In this document: in pieces, positions 11,879 through 20,179 of the stretch
How positions within the stretch are numbered: the stretch's first letter is position 1
How the letters are laid out: every line of letters begins with the position of its first letter
DNA from: Aureobasidium sp. EXF-3400
Lineage: Eukaryota > Ascomycota > Dothideomycetes > Dothideales > Saccotheciaceae
Reading direction: 5' to 3'
NCBI GenBank assembly: GCA_024195585.1
Contig: SWBL01000466.1
Span: 1 to 30,534 of the forward strand
Length of the DNA: 30,534 nucleotides
Made by a program: the position numbers and the translations under genes
Notes under the pieces: model-generated
Seen by the model: only the letters and a program-made list of their open reading frames with translations
Databases searched by the model: none
What the model was told of the DNA's origin: nothing

Positions 11879-13063
11879 CTAGGTCTTTCCAAACACAAAG
11901 ACACCCTTGCCAGATCTGAAGCCTTCTAGCGTTCCTTGGACGGCTTTGATCAGCTCATCACCCTTGGTCTCCCACTCCCACTTGACTTGGTCATAAGGCG
12001 TGTCCTTGAACTTTCCTTCTCGGACGAGATCCAACACATGTTCGACAGTCTTTTTCTTGTCTTCTGGGTTTGCGTCCGACCATCTGCTCACCCAAAAGCC
12101 ATCGTATGAGATGTTTTTGAAGATCTGGAGGCCGGCGGGCACGGTGACGGGTTCGCGCGACATGGCGCCATAGGTCACGATGTGCGAGTTATCGGCAAGA
12201 ATCTTGGCCATGCTGTTGACGAGTTTACCGCCTACGCAGTTCAGAGCCAAGTGGATTTGTTCGCGGCCGCCGTTCGTGGCTTCCTTGATGACATTGCGGA
12301 AGGATTTGTCCATTGCTTCTTTGTCTGTGAGGACGATGTCTGCACCCAATTCTTTCAACTCTTGCTTCATTGCTTCTGTTGCCGAAGCATCGGAGCGGTC
12401 GCGGATGATGTTTATACTGCGGTAACCCCAGAGCTTTCCGAGTTGAATTGCTGCTCTGCCCACACCTGAATTGGCGCCGTTCTGAATGAACCAGTCGCCT
12501 TCTTTGAGGGGAACAAAGTCTTTGAGCATGCGGTATGCGGTGCAGGGGTTTACGCTTACGGTGCCAACTTGCAGGGGTGTGAGGTTTGTCTTGTCTTCGA
12601 TCTTGAGTAGGTTCTCTGTAGTGGTTTGGGCATGGGTGCGCCAGGTACCGAAGCCAGGGCTACGCATGATGACCCAATCGCCTCTTTGGAAACCCTTGAC
12701 GCTGCCGCCTGCAGAGATGATTTCAGCGACACCTTCGTTACCTCCTACGGCAGTGGGTTCCGGGGCTCCGAGAGTGGTGCTGAAGGTGGGTTTGGTGGGG
12801 TAGACGCCTTGGATCTGGTTGATGTCTGCTGGGTTGATGGGAGAGGCGAGGAAGCGTAGGGTTACGAGGTCTTTGTGAGCTGGAGAGATGCTGTGGCCGT
12901 GGAGACGGAGGACGTCCTTAGGTTCGCCATAGTTGGTAAAGGCTAGTACTTTTGTTTGCTCGTAGCCGTATGCGCTGAGGTGACGGCGTGTGGTTGGTGT
13001 CGTCGTTGGACGGGCGAGGGATGTTCGCAGGATTGTACTGCGTGTGCTCAGACGGAACGACAT
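11879..13063 (-). CDS. ETR1: Mitochondrial enoyl-[ACP]/trans-2-enoyl-CoA reductase
   Basis: NADPH-dependent 2-enoyl thioester reductase of mitochondrial type II fatty-acid synthesis (needed for lipoic acid and respiration), in the MECR/Etr1 branch of the medium-chain dehydrogenase/reductase family. A single exon of 394 residues. Residues 1-30 form an Arg/Ser/Thr-rich mitochondrial presequence (MSFRLSTRSTILRTSLARP). Then come YGYEQTKVLAFTNYGEPKDV, SPINPADINQIQGVYPTKP with the likely catalytic Tyr at about 88 (Tyr79 in the Candida enzyme, from memory), GGNEGVAEI, the NADPH-binding segment NGANSGVGRAAIQLGKLWGY, and LALNCVGGKLVNSMAKIL. The terminal GKGVFVFGKT matches the family end. Length and start are normal for the family. 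Confidence 0.96.
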   Translation of the reverse strand: MSFRLSTRSTILRTSLARPTTTPTTRRHLSAYGYEQTKVLAFTNYGEPKDVLRLHGHSISPAHKDLVTLRFLASPINPADINQIQGVYPTKPTFSTTLGAPEPTAVGGNEGVAEIISAGGSVKGFQRGDWVIMRSPGFGTWRTHAQTTTENLLKIEDKTNLTPLQVGTVSVNPCTAYRMLKDFVPLKEGDWFIQNGANSGVGRAAIQLGKLWGYRSINIIRDRSDASATEAMKQELKELGADIVLTDKEAMDKSFRNVIKEATNGGREQIHLALNCVGGKLVNSMAKILADNSHIVTYGAMSREPVTVPAGLQIFKNISYDGFWVSRWSDANPEDKKKTVEHVLDLVREGKFKDTPYDQVKWEWETKGDELIKAVQGTLEGFRSGKGVFVFGKT

Positions 13064-13366
13064 GGTGTGTATGTGCTGTGCCGGGATGAGAACCGAGGAT
13101 GGTACGAGATAAATGGGGAGAGCTTTCTGCTGTCGATCAACAGTGACGACGCCGAGGCTAACATGTCACTGACTCCCCAACCTGTGGCATCTCGACTTCC
13201 TGCCTCCATCAAAAGACATGCATCAATTCATGATGAAGAACTCCGGAGTTGACGGTCCATCGAGAGAGATGTTTTTGCATGATTTTGTGAAAGACTAAGG
13301 AGGTCAACAAGGAATGCCGCTGGCAAGGAATCTCTCATCACCACCTCCCCGTTCTCCAGTGCCTGG
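13064..13366 (-). promoter_or_regulatory. ETR1 upstream region
   Basis: 303 bp between the ETR1 start and the stop of the small minus-strand gene at 13367. No TATA box, repeat, RNA gene or plausible ORF was seen; short open stretches on the plus strand are antisense shadows. Confidence 0.4.
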
Positions 13367-13819
13367 TCACTTTCGCAGCACTCGACCTACTCCGTCCTTT
13401 ATGGCCTGAATCTGTCTCTTCCATGCCTTCTTCGCGCCCTTGGTGATAGCTTTCGTAAATCTCTGGATGGACCTCCTCTTTGCCTTCTTTGGTGCCTTGA
13501 CTGCCTCAGGAGACAAGCCACAGCCGCATGTCGCTTGACCCCCCGTTCCAACGCAAGGCCCTCCGCTCACACAGAAACACTCCGCAAACCTGGTCACTCG
13601 TCTTGGTTGTGCTGCTTGTCTCAAGGTGATGTTGACCACGCTTGATTGTGGTGTGTCGAATCCCGACCGGAACGGACTTTCACTCGCCGGCGACGACTCG
13701 TAGGCAGGATTCCATACAGACTCCATGCTCGAGTCCGTGAGAGTTGGGCTCGAGTTTGTCGTACGTTGACCTGACATGCGCTTGAAGCTTGACTCGTTCA
13801 CTCTTGAAGCTGGTTCCAT
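13367..13819 (-). CDS. Unrecognised small protein with Cys cluster and basic C-terminal helix
   Basis: I do not recognise this gene. Taking the ATG at 13819-13817 (context AAGATGG) gives 150 residues. The first half is Ser/Thr/Pro-rich and probably disordered (SSPTLTDSSMESVWNP). A five-cysteine segment follows, with spacing C-x-C-x5-C-x8-C-x-C (ECFCVSGGPCVGTGG onward). The last 40 residues are very Lys/Arg-rich and could form an amphipathic basic helix (RRSIQRFTKAITKGAKKAW and on). No signal peptide is visible with this start. The frame stays open upstream to about 13882 through non-ATG codons, so a spliced 5' exon is possible. It is divergent to another small orphan gene at 14566. It could be a nucleic-acid- or membrane-binding protein; no function can be assigned and even coding status is moderate. 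Confidence 0.5.
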   Translation of the reverse strand: MEPASRVNESSFKRMSGQRTTNSSPTLTDSSMESVWNPAYESSPASESPFRSGFDTPQSSVVNITLRQAAQPRRVTRFAECFCVSGGPCVGTGGQATCGCGLSPEAVKAPKKAKRRSIQRFTKAITKGAKKAWKRQIQAIKDGVGRVLRK

Positions 13820-14565
13820 CTTGGACGATCTTGACCGGGTTGATGAGAAGGGATGAGAAAGCGAAGTCTCGGATTCTTGCAATCTTTTCTACGCCAATAC
13901 TTTGAAGGCAGTCATAATCTTCCACGCGTGAGGGAGTATACGAGACATTTGGCTGAGGGTACCTGTCTCTAATTGTCGACAAGGTGATTGATAGGGCATC
14001 ACCCAGGCGCCTGTGAGGACTTTGAGGTAGTTCGCGGCATTTCGAGGACATCGATATATGAACGAATTCACAAAGCAGACCACAGAACGTGCTCGAGTAT
14101 TCGAGATATCACTGATGAACAAAAGACAGGTCACCTCTACTGTCTGTCCGAGATCACACTCGCGGTTCTTTTGGTGTTCTCTACTAGACATGAATTTTGG
14201 TCACGGGTTTCTGCCTAGGATCACAAACTTATCAAACTCAATGCCCCTCTGAAGTTGGCCAGCTATACCACCCCGGATAATGTATTGGCCCTGAGGGACC
14301 GACATCTCGCGCAAACGAAATTCCTCTCGCACAGTAGGCGAGTGATCTTTTCGTCCACTGTGAGTAAATTCAGATATAAAAGAAGTGTTGCTCTCCCCCT
14401 CTGTCTTTCTCCCTTCCATCCAACAGCGAATCTTCGTGACTGCTACAAATCACAGAACGCACAAACCAATCAACTCAGAACCAAAGGTGATCAGTATATT
14501 GAAGCTAGGTCCCTTACCTTATACCTCTCCTCTCATATACCACCTTCCCTCCCCTCTCAAACAAA
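13820..14565. promoter_or_regulatory. Shared upstream region of the divergent orphan pair
   Basis: 746 bp between the two divergent starts. The plus-strand side has a TATA box at 14375-14382 followed by CT-rich leader DNA up to the ATG at 14566. Short overlapping ORFs occur on both strands (for example 14051-13680 and 14191-13889, minus) but show no recognisable protein. An upstream exon of the minus-strand gene could be hidden here; I could not settle one. Confidence 0.45.
14375..14382 (+). promoter_or_regulatory. TATA box of the small gene at 14566
   Basis: TATAAAAG on the plus strand, 184 nt from the probable ATG and followed by a pyrimidine-rich leader. The position leaves room for a leader of roughly 110-150 nt. 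It supports transcription of the plus-strand orphan gene. Confidence 0.55.
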
Positions 14566-14967
14566 ATGGAAAACCCTCTCATCCTCCAGGCGCGTGCTGC
14601 CATCGCAGGCGAAGGCCTCAAGGCCAAGAAAGTCTGCCGCCTCACAAAATGGCTCCTTTCTACACAAAATAAGCTGCGTACCGCCATCAAAAGGTCCAGC
14701 ACCTCTTCCCCCTCCAACAACAACAAAAATTCCTGCTCTTCCACGAGGAGCAGCACCAAAAGCACACAACAACGTCGCATCCACAACGAAATCTTCGGAT
14801 GGACAAGCGACGCCTGGGATGAGATGAGCATGCTCTCTGCCTCTACCACAACCACCCCATCTCCCTCACCGGCACCCACCACATCATCAACAGGGTACAT
14901 GAGCAGACAGGAGGCTCTCATACGCGCTGAAGCCTACACGATCCGCCGTATCGAGAATGGATTTTGA
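14566..14967 (+). CDS. Unrecognised small basic Ser/Thr-rich protein
   Basis: A 133-residue protein I do not recognise. The ATG has a strong fungal context (CAAAATGG) after a CT-rich leader and a TATA box, which makes it a better candidate than the longer overlapping frame at 14255-14827. Residues 1-45 are Lys/Arg-rich and helical (MENPLILQARAAIAGEGLKA then KKVCRLTKWLLSTQNKL). Residues 48-72 are a Ser/Thr/Asn tract; RRIHNEIFGWTSDAWDEM follows, then a Thr/Ser/Pro linker (about 95-109) and a C-terminal helix SRQEALIRAEAYTIRRIEN. No signal peptide or membrane span is present. Its 3' flank contains a perfect hairpin with a U-run. No function is proposed. Confidence 0.6.
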   Translation: MENPLILQARAAIAGEGLKAKKVCRLTKWLLSTQNKLRTAIKRSSTSSPSNNNKNSCSSTRSSTKSTQQRRIHNEIFGWTSDAWDEMSMLSASTTTTPSPSPAPTTSSTGYMSRQEALIRAEAYTIRRIENGF

Positions 14968-15637
14968 CCTTTTTTGTTATCTTTAAAGATACTCAGGTCT
15001 GTGAAAGTGATTTTCTTGTAACTCTTTTCCCACTGGATGACAGTTATTCCCAGTGGGTTTTTAATGAGGCAAGATTACACTGCGATATGTTGAATTCGGA
15101 GTTTACAAATTGTTAAAAGTACTTGACAGTTACAGTACTTGGGGCGTTCATCACAGCGTTGAATTTGGAAATGAAGAATTTTGTTGGAGACACTGTTTTG
15201 TCTGTTGATCTGATGTGTATATGTGCAGTGACCTGTGATTCGAAATTACCTACGTGATCGCCCTCACCATGCCCTGAGTAAGGTTGATACTTGGCGCCCC
15301 TATTGCAATGCAGCAGGTGGTGATGCTGAGTATAAGTTGTTAATGAGAGTCGCTCAACATAACTGGAACAATGTGCAGGGAACTGGTCAGACAGAACACG
15401 ATGACACCGAGCAAGTCATTAGGTCTCTGAATTGCCAATTCTAGCATCTCTCCCGGATAGGAAAGCGTGAACATTGAGTTATTTGTGATGTAGCACAAGC
15501 ACACAAGCACGAAAAATATCGCGAGAGAGGACATAATCAGGTGGTACAGAAACCAAGCATAATTCATTCACTATTCATCTAAAGCAGTCATTCTAGTCCT
15601 CTCCTTGACATATTGTCCACATGAACATCATATTCTA
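14968..15637. other. Intergenic region between convergent genes
   Basis: 670 bp between the stop of the small plus-strand gene and the stop of the sedolisin gene. It is AT-richer than the flanking coding DNA and holds the hairpin at 15029-15062. Short ORFs (15235-15444 plus, 15567-15340 minus) show no recognisable product. No tRNA-like or repeated structure was seen. Confidence 0.5.
15029..15062 (+). terminator. Perfect hairpin with T-run in the 3' flank of the small gene
   Basis: CCCACTGG at 15029-15036 pairs perfectly with CCAGTGGG at 15050-15057 across a 13-nt loop and is followed at once by a run of five T. This looks like a bacterial intrinsic terminator but lies about 60 nt after a fungal stop codon, where no such mechanism is expected. 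It may be an RNA stability or 3'-end element, or chance. Confidence 0.35.
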
Positions 15638-17584
15638 TTAAGGCAAGCTCAAGAACAAGGCCAACATCTTGACACTGTCAGGGGTACCGAGACCAGTGAC
15701 TGGGTCCCAACCCTTGCTGGCGGTGAAGCCAGGAGTACCACATCCCTGGTTGCCTCCCTGAGTGACATCGTTCAAGACTTCGGGGTGAGCATAGAGCGTA
15801 GGGTTAATGAAACCAATGCTGCTCTTGCCAGCTTGCAGACGTCTCTCGTTGATGATGGTCAGGATAGATCCAAAGGTGGGCGAGGATGCCGATGTTCCGT
15901 AGACCAGAGCGAAAGTTCCATCAATGGCAACGACATAGTTGGCACCGTTTGCACTGACATCAGGGAAACCGCGAGTCTTTTGGGTGTTGTTGAAGCGGTC
16001 AGCGCCGTATGGTGGGGGGTAGTTCTTGAACCAGCTCTTGACTGCCGAGGACTGGTAGCTGGGGAGGGGGAAGACGTTGCTGAAACCACCGCCAGAGTAG
16101 ATGACAGTCTCACAGGCTTCTTCAGGCTGGGTGCCGCTAGCAAGCGAGGTGATGATGTTGGTACCGGGAATGACTTGGGTAGCTCCCACGGCTGTCACGT
16201 AAGGGCAAGTGGCAGGGAACGAGGGGTTGAAGCGACCAGTCTTTCCAGAGTTGTAAGTGCCGTTGGCGTTGAGGCATTGGCCACCGTTGCCGGCAACACC
16301 GTAATCACCAGAGCTGTAGAGGACGGAGGTACCCATGAGACCGAGCTTCATGTACTCGTCACACTGACGCTTCTCGTAGAAGGGTGTAAGGTCGGCCTCG
16401 TTGTAGCCATAAGATGTACTGATGACCTTGGGAGGAGCGAAAGTTCCACAGTCCTCCTTACCCTTGTAGCCTCCTGCATAGACATCAGGGTAGATACCAT
16501 CTTGAGACGGATCATCACCGCCCTCGTATGAGCAGTAAGAAGCATCAATAGCATCGAGCAAGTTGTTGAATGATGCACCTTCGACAAGGTCACCGACTTG
16601 CAAAAGAGTCACTTTCTCGGGGTAGATCAGGGTCATGGCATACTCCAGGTCAAGGTTACTCTCGCCGTTGAAGTTGAAGCTCATGTTAGTCTGCTGAACG
16701 ACGGCACCGTCGATCAAATCAGTGATGGGGCGGTCTCCAACTTGCTTCTCAGAGAAGTTGGCAAAGAAGAGATCGAGATCAGATGGCACGTAGGCCTGAG
16801 GAGTGTACTCGACGATACCGTAAGAGTTCTTGACACTCTTGCCGGTGCTCTTAGGAATCTTGTAGAGAGCCTTGAGGCAGTTGGGAGTGATCTGCTCGTC
16901 ACACTGTTCGAGTTCCTTGATGAATTGTGACTTGTTGATGTACTGGCCCAGGTGAGGTGTGCTCCAGCTGCCAGGCTGACCAATTGTCTTGCCAGTGTCG
17001 GGGGTCACATCACGCTTCTCGAGAGTTTCGGAACGCTCAGTGATTCTGGCGTCGAAATGCAGGGAAGGAGTGACAAAGTCGATATGGTCCTTGAGATGCT
17101 TGGGAACACTGTATTCATCGCAGCCAATATGGGGATGACCAGTAGCATCGTGCTCGTAAAGGTGATACTTGGTGTTGAGCAGAGACTCTGCCTGGTCGAC
17201 CGAGGCTTCGTAGTTGATCCAGTTCTTTCCCTTGCTCAGCTTGACGCTGTCGGAAGAGATACCAGAAGCAATAAGCCAGTCCATCACGGAGGAGATAGTC
17301 TCCTCACTGGGAGCGAAGTGGTCTGCCACTTCTTGTGCAGTCCAGTGCTGGCCATACTTGGCAGACGCAGGGTGACTGACTTCGTGCAGGTAATCTGCGC
17401 CCATGTCGATGTTGCGCTGGGTCAAAGCAATCTTCATGGGGATCAGAGCACGACGATCGAGGCGGCCGCCCTTGCTCCAGCCCATAGGAGTAGCATCACG
17501 CTTCTCGTGGATGATGTGGTTTCCAGTAGGTGAGGCAAGAACATAAGAGACCAACACACTCAAGCTGAGCAAAGAGAGATGCAT
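15638..17584 (-). CDS. Secreted sedolisin-family (S53) acid peptidase / tripeptidyl-peptidase
   Basis: Secreted serine-carboxyl peptidase active at acid pH, used by fungi to degrade extracellular protein. A single exon of 648 residues from the ATG at 17584, chosen because it opens a signal peptide (MHLSLLSLSVLVSYVLA). A pro-domain (about 35-190) contains DYLHEVSHPASAKYGQHWTA and HIGCDEYSVPKHLKDHIDFV, ending near the dibasic LEKRD. The mature enzyme begins around CDEQITPNCLKALYKIP. Catalytic residues are visible: Glu308 and Asp312 in GESNLDLEYAM, Asp427 in SSGDYGVAGNGGQC, and Ser565 in YGTSASSPTFGS. The C-terminal calcium site is LNDVTQGGNQGCG with GWDPVTGLGTPD. N-glycosylation sequons such as NFS, NMS, NGT and NNT occur. 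A TATA box lies 107 nt upstream. Which of the fungal Sed subtypes it is cannot be told by eye. Confidence 0.96.
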   Translation of the reverse strand: MHLSLLSLSVLVSYVLASPTGNHIIHEKRDATPMGWSKGGRLDRRALIPMKIALTQRNIDMGADYLHEVSHPASAKYGQHWTAQEVADHFAPSEETISSVMDWLIASGISSDSVKLSKGKNWINYEASVDQAESLLNTKYHLYEHDATGHPHIGCDEYSVPKHLKDHIDFVTPSLHFDARITERSETLEKRDVTPDTGKTIGQPGSWSTPHLGQYINKSQFIKELEQCDEQITPNCLKALYKIPKSTGKSVKNSYGIVEYTPQAYVPSDLDLFFANFSEKQVGDRPITDLIDGAVVQQTNMSFNFNGESNLDLEYAMTLIYPEKVTLLQVGDLVEGASFNNLLDAIDASYCSYEGGDDPSQDGIYPDVYAGGYKGKEDCGTFAPPKVISTSYGYNEADLTPFYEKRQCDEYMKLGLMGTSVLYSSGDYGVAGNGGQCLNANGTYNSGKTGRFNPSFPATCPYVTAVGATQVIPGTNIITSLASGTQPEEACETVIYSGGGFSNVFPLPSYQSSAVKSWFKNYPPPYGADRFNNTQKTRGFPDVSANGANYVVAIDGTFALVYGTSASSPTFGSILTIINERRLQAGKSSIGFINPTLYAHPEVLNDVTQGGNQGCGTPGFTASKGWDPVTGLGTPDSVKMLALFLSLP

Positions 17585-18751
17585 GGTGACAAAGGAATTG
17601 AGAGGGCAAGATGTGCCTTCTACAAGATCAAGAACGAAAGACAATGGAGAGATGAGATATACCTTCCTTACATGGTGATCAAGCTCAGTCTTTATAGACA
17701 GATCACTGTAACCTCCTCCTTCCTCTTAGAGATAGTAAAGTTCAGGGGTCCTCGCCATTAACCACTCGAGAAATCGTATATGATCTTCCCGCCATATCGT
17801 CCCGGAAGCATGTTGTTTCCGGATGATATGAACCTCGTACAGCCCTGGGGAGACGGAGATAGAGGCGATACAGGGCGAGAGCAAATGACCAAATCAGCTA
17901 GTTCTCTGTTGGGAAGGAGGATAGAATGATCATAGACGCCATCGAACGACTAGTCAGCGGCACCTCAAAGGTAACTAGATGACCTCCCGTGTCAAGATTT
18001 CTTCATGCTCGTGCAGACAAAGAAGCGGTCACTTGAGTTGCACGAATTGAGAAGGTCGATTGCATGAGTGGAAAGAAGGTGTTCACGCCGCAAGCACGCG
18101 AGCAGACTGTGCCGCGGTCGGAGGACCTTCATCCCGCTTCGGGGTGCCATCTGGTAGATCCACCCTCAGCTGGCTTTAATTATTATTGCTAGACCTGGTT
18201 TTGATCGTCGACAGGAAGTCTATCTAGCCGTACACCCACTCTCTGACAAGGAGCAGAATCCGTATAGTGTGCAGCATGGGTTTGATGGGAGTGATTGCGA
18301 CTTGAAGATGTTACATATCTGCCCTGCACGATTTGTCGAAAGTCGCTTTGGAAGGTGGGGGCGTACTTATCACCAACCTGTATGCTACATCGCTGCATAT
18401 AGTTATAGTAAGTGCGGGCCGGTCGTCTTGACACTTGACCACGATGCTTATCCGTGTGATAGCCCTTTTGTCAAGCTTCGAACCGAAGGCTTGTCCTAAA
18501 AACTGTCTCGGTAGTCTATGGAACGATAAGGAGTTGCCTTACTAGAGTCCATGCCGAATGGGGACAAGCTTATCTGTGATATCTGCAGATTAATATCTGT
18601 TATTCAATGCAGGCCAAACAAGCGAGGAACACACAATCAGAAGACTCGCATCATGGACACGCGTTTTGAGCTCTTAAACCATCTGTACATTAGGGTCTGG
18701 CAACTGCGGCAGCTATCTAGGAAATCTCCCGATCCGGCTGGATCTTCGGCT
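17585..18751 (-). promoter_or_regulatory. Long upstream region of the sedolisin gene
   Basis: 1,167 bp without a convincing gene, the longest gene-free stretch here. Besides the TATA box it has a near-palindrome at 18472-18493 (CAAGCTTCG, AAC, then CGAAGGCTTG). Short ORFs on both strands (for example 18269-18499 plus and 18434-18189 minus) overlap each other and resemble nothing known. Such length fits a promoter integrating pH, nitrogen or carbon signals, but I could not name individual sites with confidence. Confidence 0.45.
17691..17696 (-). promoter_or_regulatory. TATA box of the sedolisin gene
   Basis: TATAAA on the minus strand, 107 nt upstream of the sedolisin ATG, at a position that fits a short leader. 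This suits an inducible, secreted-enzyme promoter. Confidence 0.6.
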
Positions 18752-20179
18752 CTATATAAAATTTCCTCGGTATCGCTCAGGCACTGATTTACCTGCAGTC
18801 GAATCCCCTGGGCTGTTTATCACAGGACTCACATCAGGAGAGCCAATCCTCGGAGACATGGTCATGGACGAAGGTGGCGATACGACACTTCTGTCATCAT
18901 AGTTGTTCCAGCTCATGATGTGTCGACTGTGCTGTCTTCTGCGCACATCTTCTGCAAGACTGCTCTGCCCATGGCTGGTGTATGCATCCGAAGCGTATCT
19001 CCCTAGCACAGGCGACTCGTTAAGTTGAGGCGACATTGGTGTTTTTGGAGCCATGATAGGACTCGCATCCATCTCGACTGGTGCAGGAGGACCGACGTTT
19101 GCCGAAGGATATACTGGCCTGCCTTCCACTTCTGCTGGGCCAGTCGGAGTGTAGGCAGCTGGTGTTGGGGCGGGCTTGTCATATTTTGTTGCCAGGAATG
19201 CATTTGCAGAATCTTCTCTGGCAAGCTGAGACTCATCAAGCGGTGCTTGCTTTGGTGTTGTTGTTGTATGTCCTCGATAGAATCCTGTGACATTTAGGTC
19301 AGTATTGGTCATAAAACTGGGTTGGGTCAATTCACCTCCAAGTGCTGCGAACGGCGAGTCGCCTTTCGGTTGAGGTTCATAAGGGTCTTTTGGAAAGCTC
19401 TGGGTGGCCGACTTAATCTCCTCTCTTCTTCTACGTCTTCTGCGCAGGCAAAAGAATATGAGTAGAGCAAGAAGGACAAGAAGAGCCAGGCCGCCAATCA
19501 CACCTCCGACGATAGCACCAATAGCTGCACCGTGAGAACCCTTCGACGAGTTGGAAGAGTTTGTTGGCAAGGCATCCGCTGGTGGATCGACCTGAGCATC
19601 TCGATTGAGCAGAGCGACTGTCACATAGTTGGATCCCGCCGTGCCCGAATAGCCGTCTTCTGGAAGATTTGATTTTAAGTAGCAGATACCCGGGTCGGTT
19701 CCCACAAATGTAAACCCTGCGCACGCTGCGAAGTTATCGCATGCTGGAAAGCATTTCCCAAATCCTCCTGTGCTGACATTCGTGGAGTTGAAAGAATCGT
19801 AAGAATTGTCGGCGTTGCATCGGATGGAATATTGAACTTTGTTGGGATCAATGTATGTTGTCATGTTGGCGGCTGGACATGTCAGGCTCGTCGCTGTAGG
19901 CAATATGCTAGTCGAGCTAGTCGTGGTCGAGGAGGAGGAGGATGTTGTTACTGGAGAAGACGTGGGGACTGTAGACGGAGTCGCGATGGCTGTCAGCGTG
20001 GAGATCGAGCTCGGGTTGCTTGTGGTGATTGAAGTTGTAGACATGGTACTGCTGGCATCTGGGCAAGTGGCCCCGGGATTGCAAGGGTCAACAGAACAGC
20101 AACCTTTGAATCCATTCTGGCATACATAATATGCGCCGCCTGGACAGCTCTGTCGATGCTGAAGACCTTTCAATTGCAT
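18752..20179 (-). CDS. Single-pass Ser/Thr-rich surface membrane protein (Cys-rich N-terminus, PAN/apple-like ectodomain)
   Basis: Fungal plasma-membrane or cell-wall sensor-like protein of unknown function. The start at 20179 gives MQLKGLQHRQSCPGG, with no hydrophobic signal peptide. A Cys-rich motif follows (CPGGAYYVCQNGFKGCCSVD, about 12-31), then a Ser/Thr stalk (about 42-97), a Cys-containing globular part with sequons (about 101-191; CFPACDNFAACAGFTFVG resembles PAN/apple domains), a transmembrane helix (about 219-244) and a stop-transfer run of eight Arg. The cytosolic tail is Pro/Ser-rich. 19335-19285 looks like a 51-nt in-frame intron (GTGAAT donor, ACTGACC branch, CACAG acceptor); spliced length is 458 residues, unspliced 475. 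The architecture recalls Mid2/Wsc-like sensors, but no specific orthologue is claimed. The gene is divergent to HSP60. Confidence 0.8.
   Translation of the reverse strand: MQLKGLQHRQSCPGGAYYVCQNGFKGCCSVDPCNPGATCPDASSTMSTTSITTSNPSSISTLTAIATPSTVPTSSPVTTSSSSSTTTSSTSILPTATSLTCPAANMTTYIDPNKVQYSIRCNADNSYDSFNSTNVSTGGFGKCFPACDNFAACAGFTFVGTDPGICYLKSNLPEDGYSGTAGSNYVTVALLNRDAQVDPPADALPTNSSNSSKGSHGAAIGAIVGGVIGGLALLVLLALLIFFCLRRRRRRREEIKSATQSFPKDPYEPQPKGDSPFAALGGELTQPSFMTNTDLNVTGFYRGHTTTTPKQAPLDESQLAREDSANAFLATKYDKPAPTPAAYTPTGPAEVEGRPVYPSANVGPPAPVEMDASPIMAPKTPMSPQLNESPVLGRYASDAYTSHGQSSLAEDVRRRQHSRHIMSWNNYDDRSVVSPPSSMTMSPRIGSPDVSPVINSPGDSTAGKSVPERYRGNFI

Noticed and set aside
14255..14827. 190-residue plus-strand frame overlapping the small gene at 14566
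   Set aside because: The TATA box and CT-rich leader lie inside it, and the ATG at 14566 in another frame has a much better context.
15605..16531. 308-residue plus-strand open frame over the sedolisin gene
   Set aside because: Shadow of the peptidase gene on the other strand, with no recognisable motif or start context.
18465..18500. Possible tRNA T-arm (reverse strand TTCGGTTCGAAG)
   Set aside because: The flanking bases do not form a T-stem, and no anticodon arm or acceptor stem can be paired.
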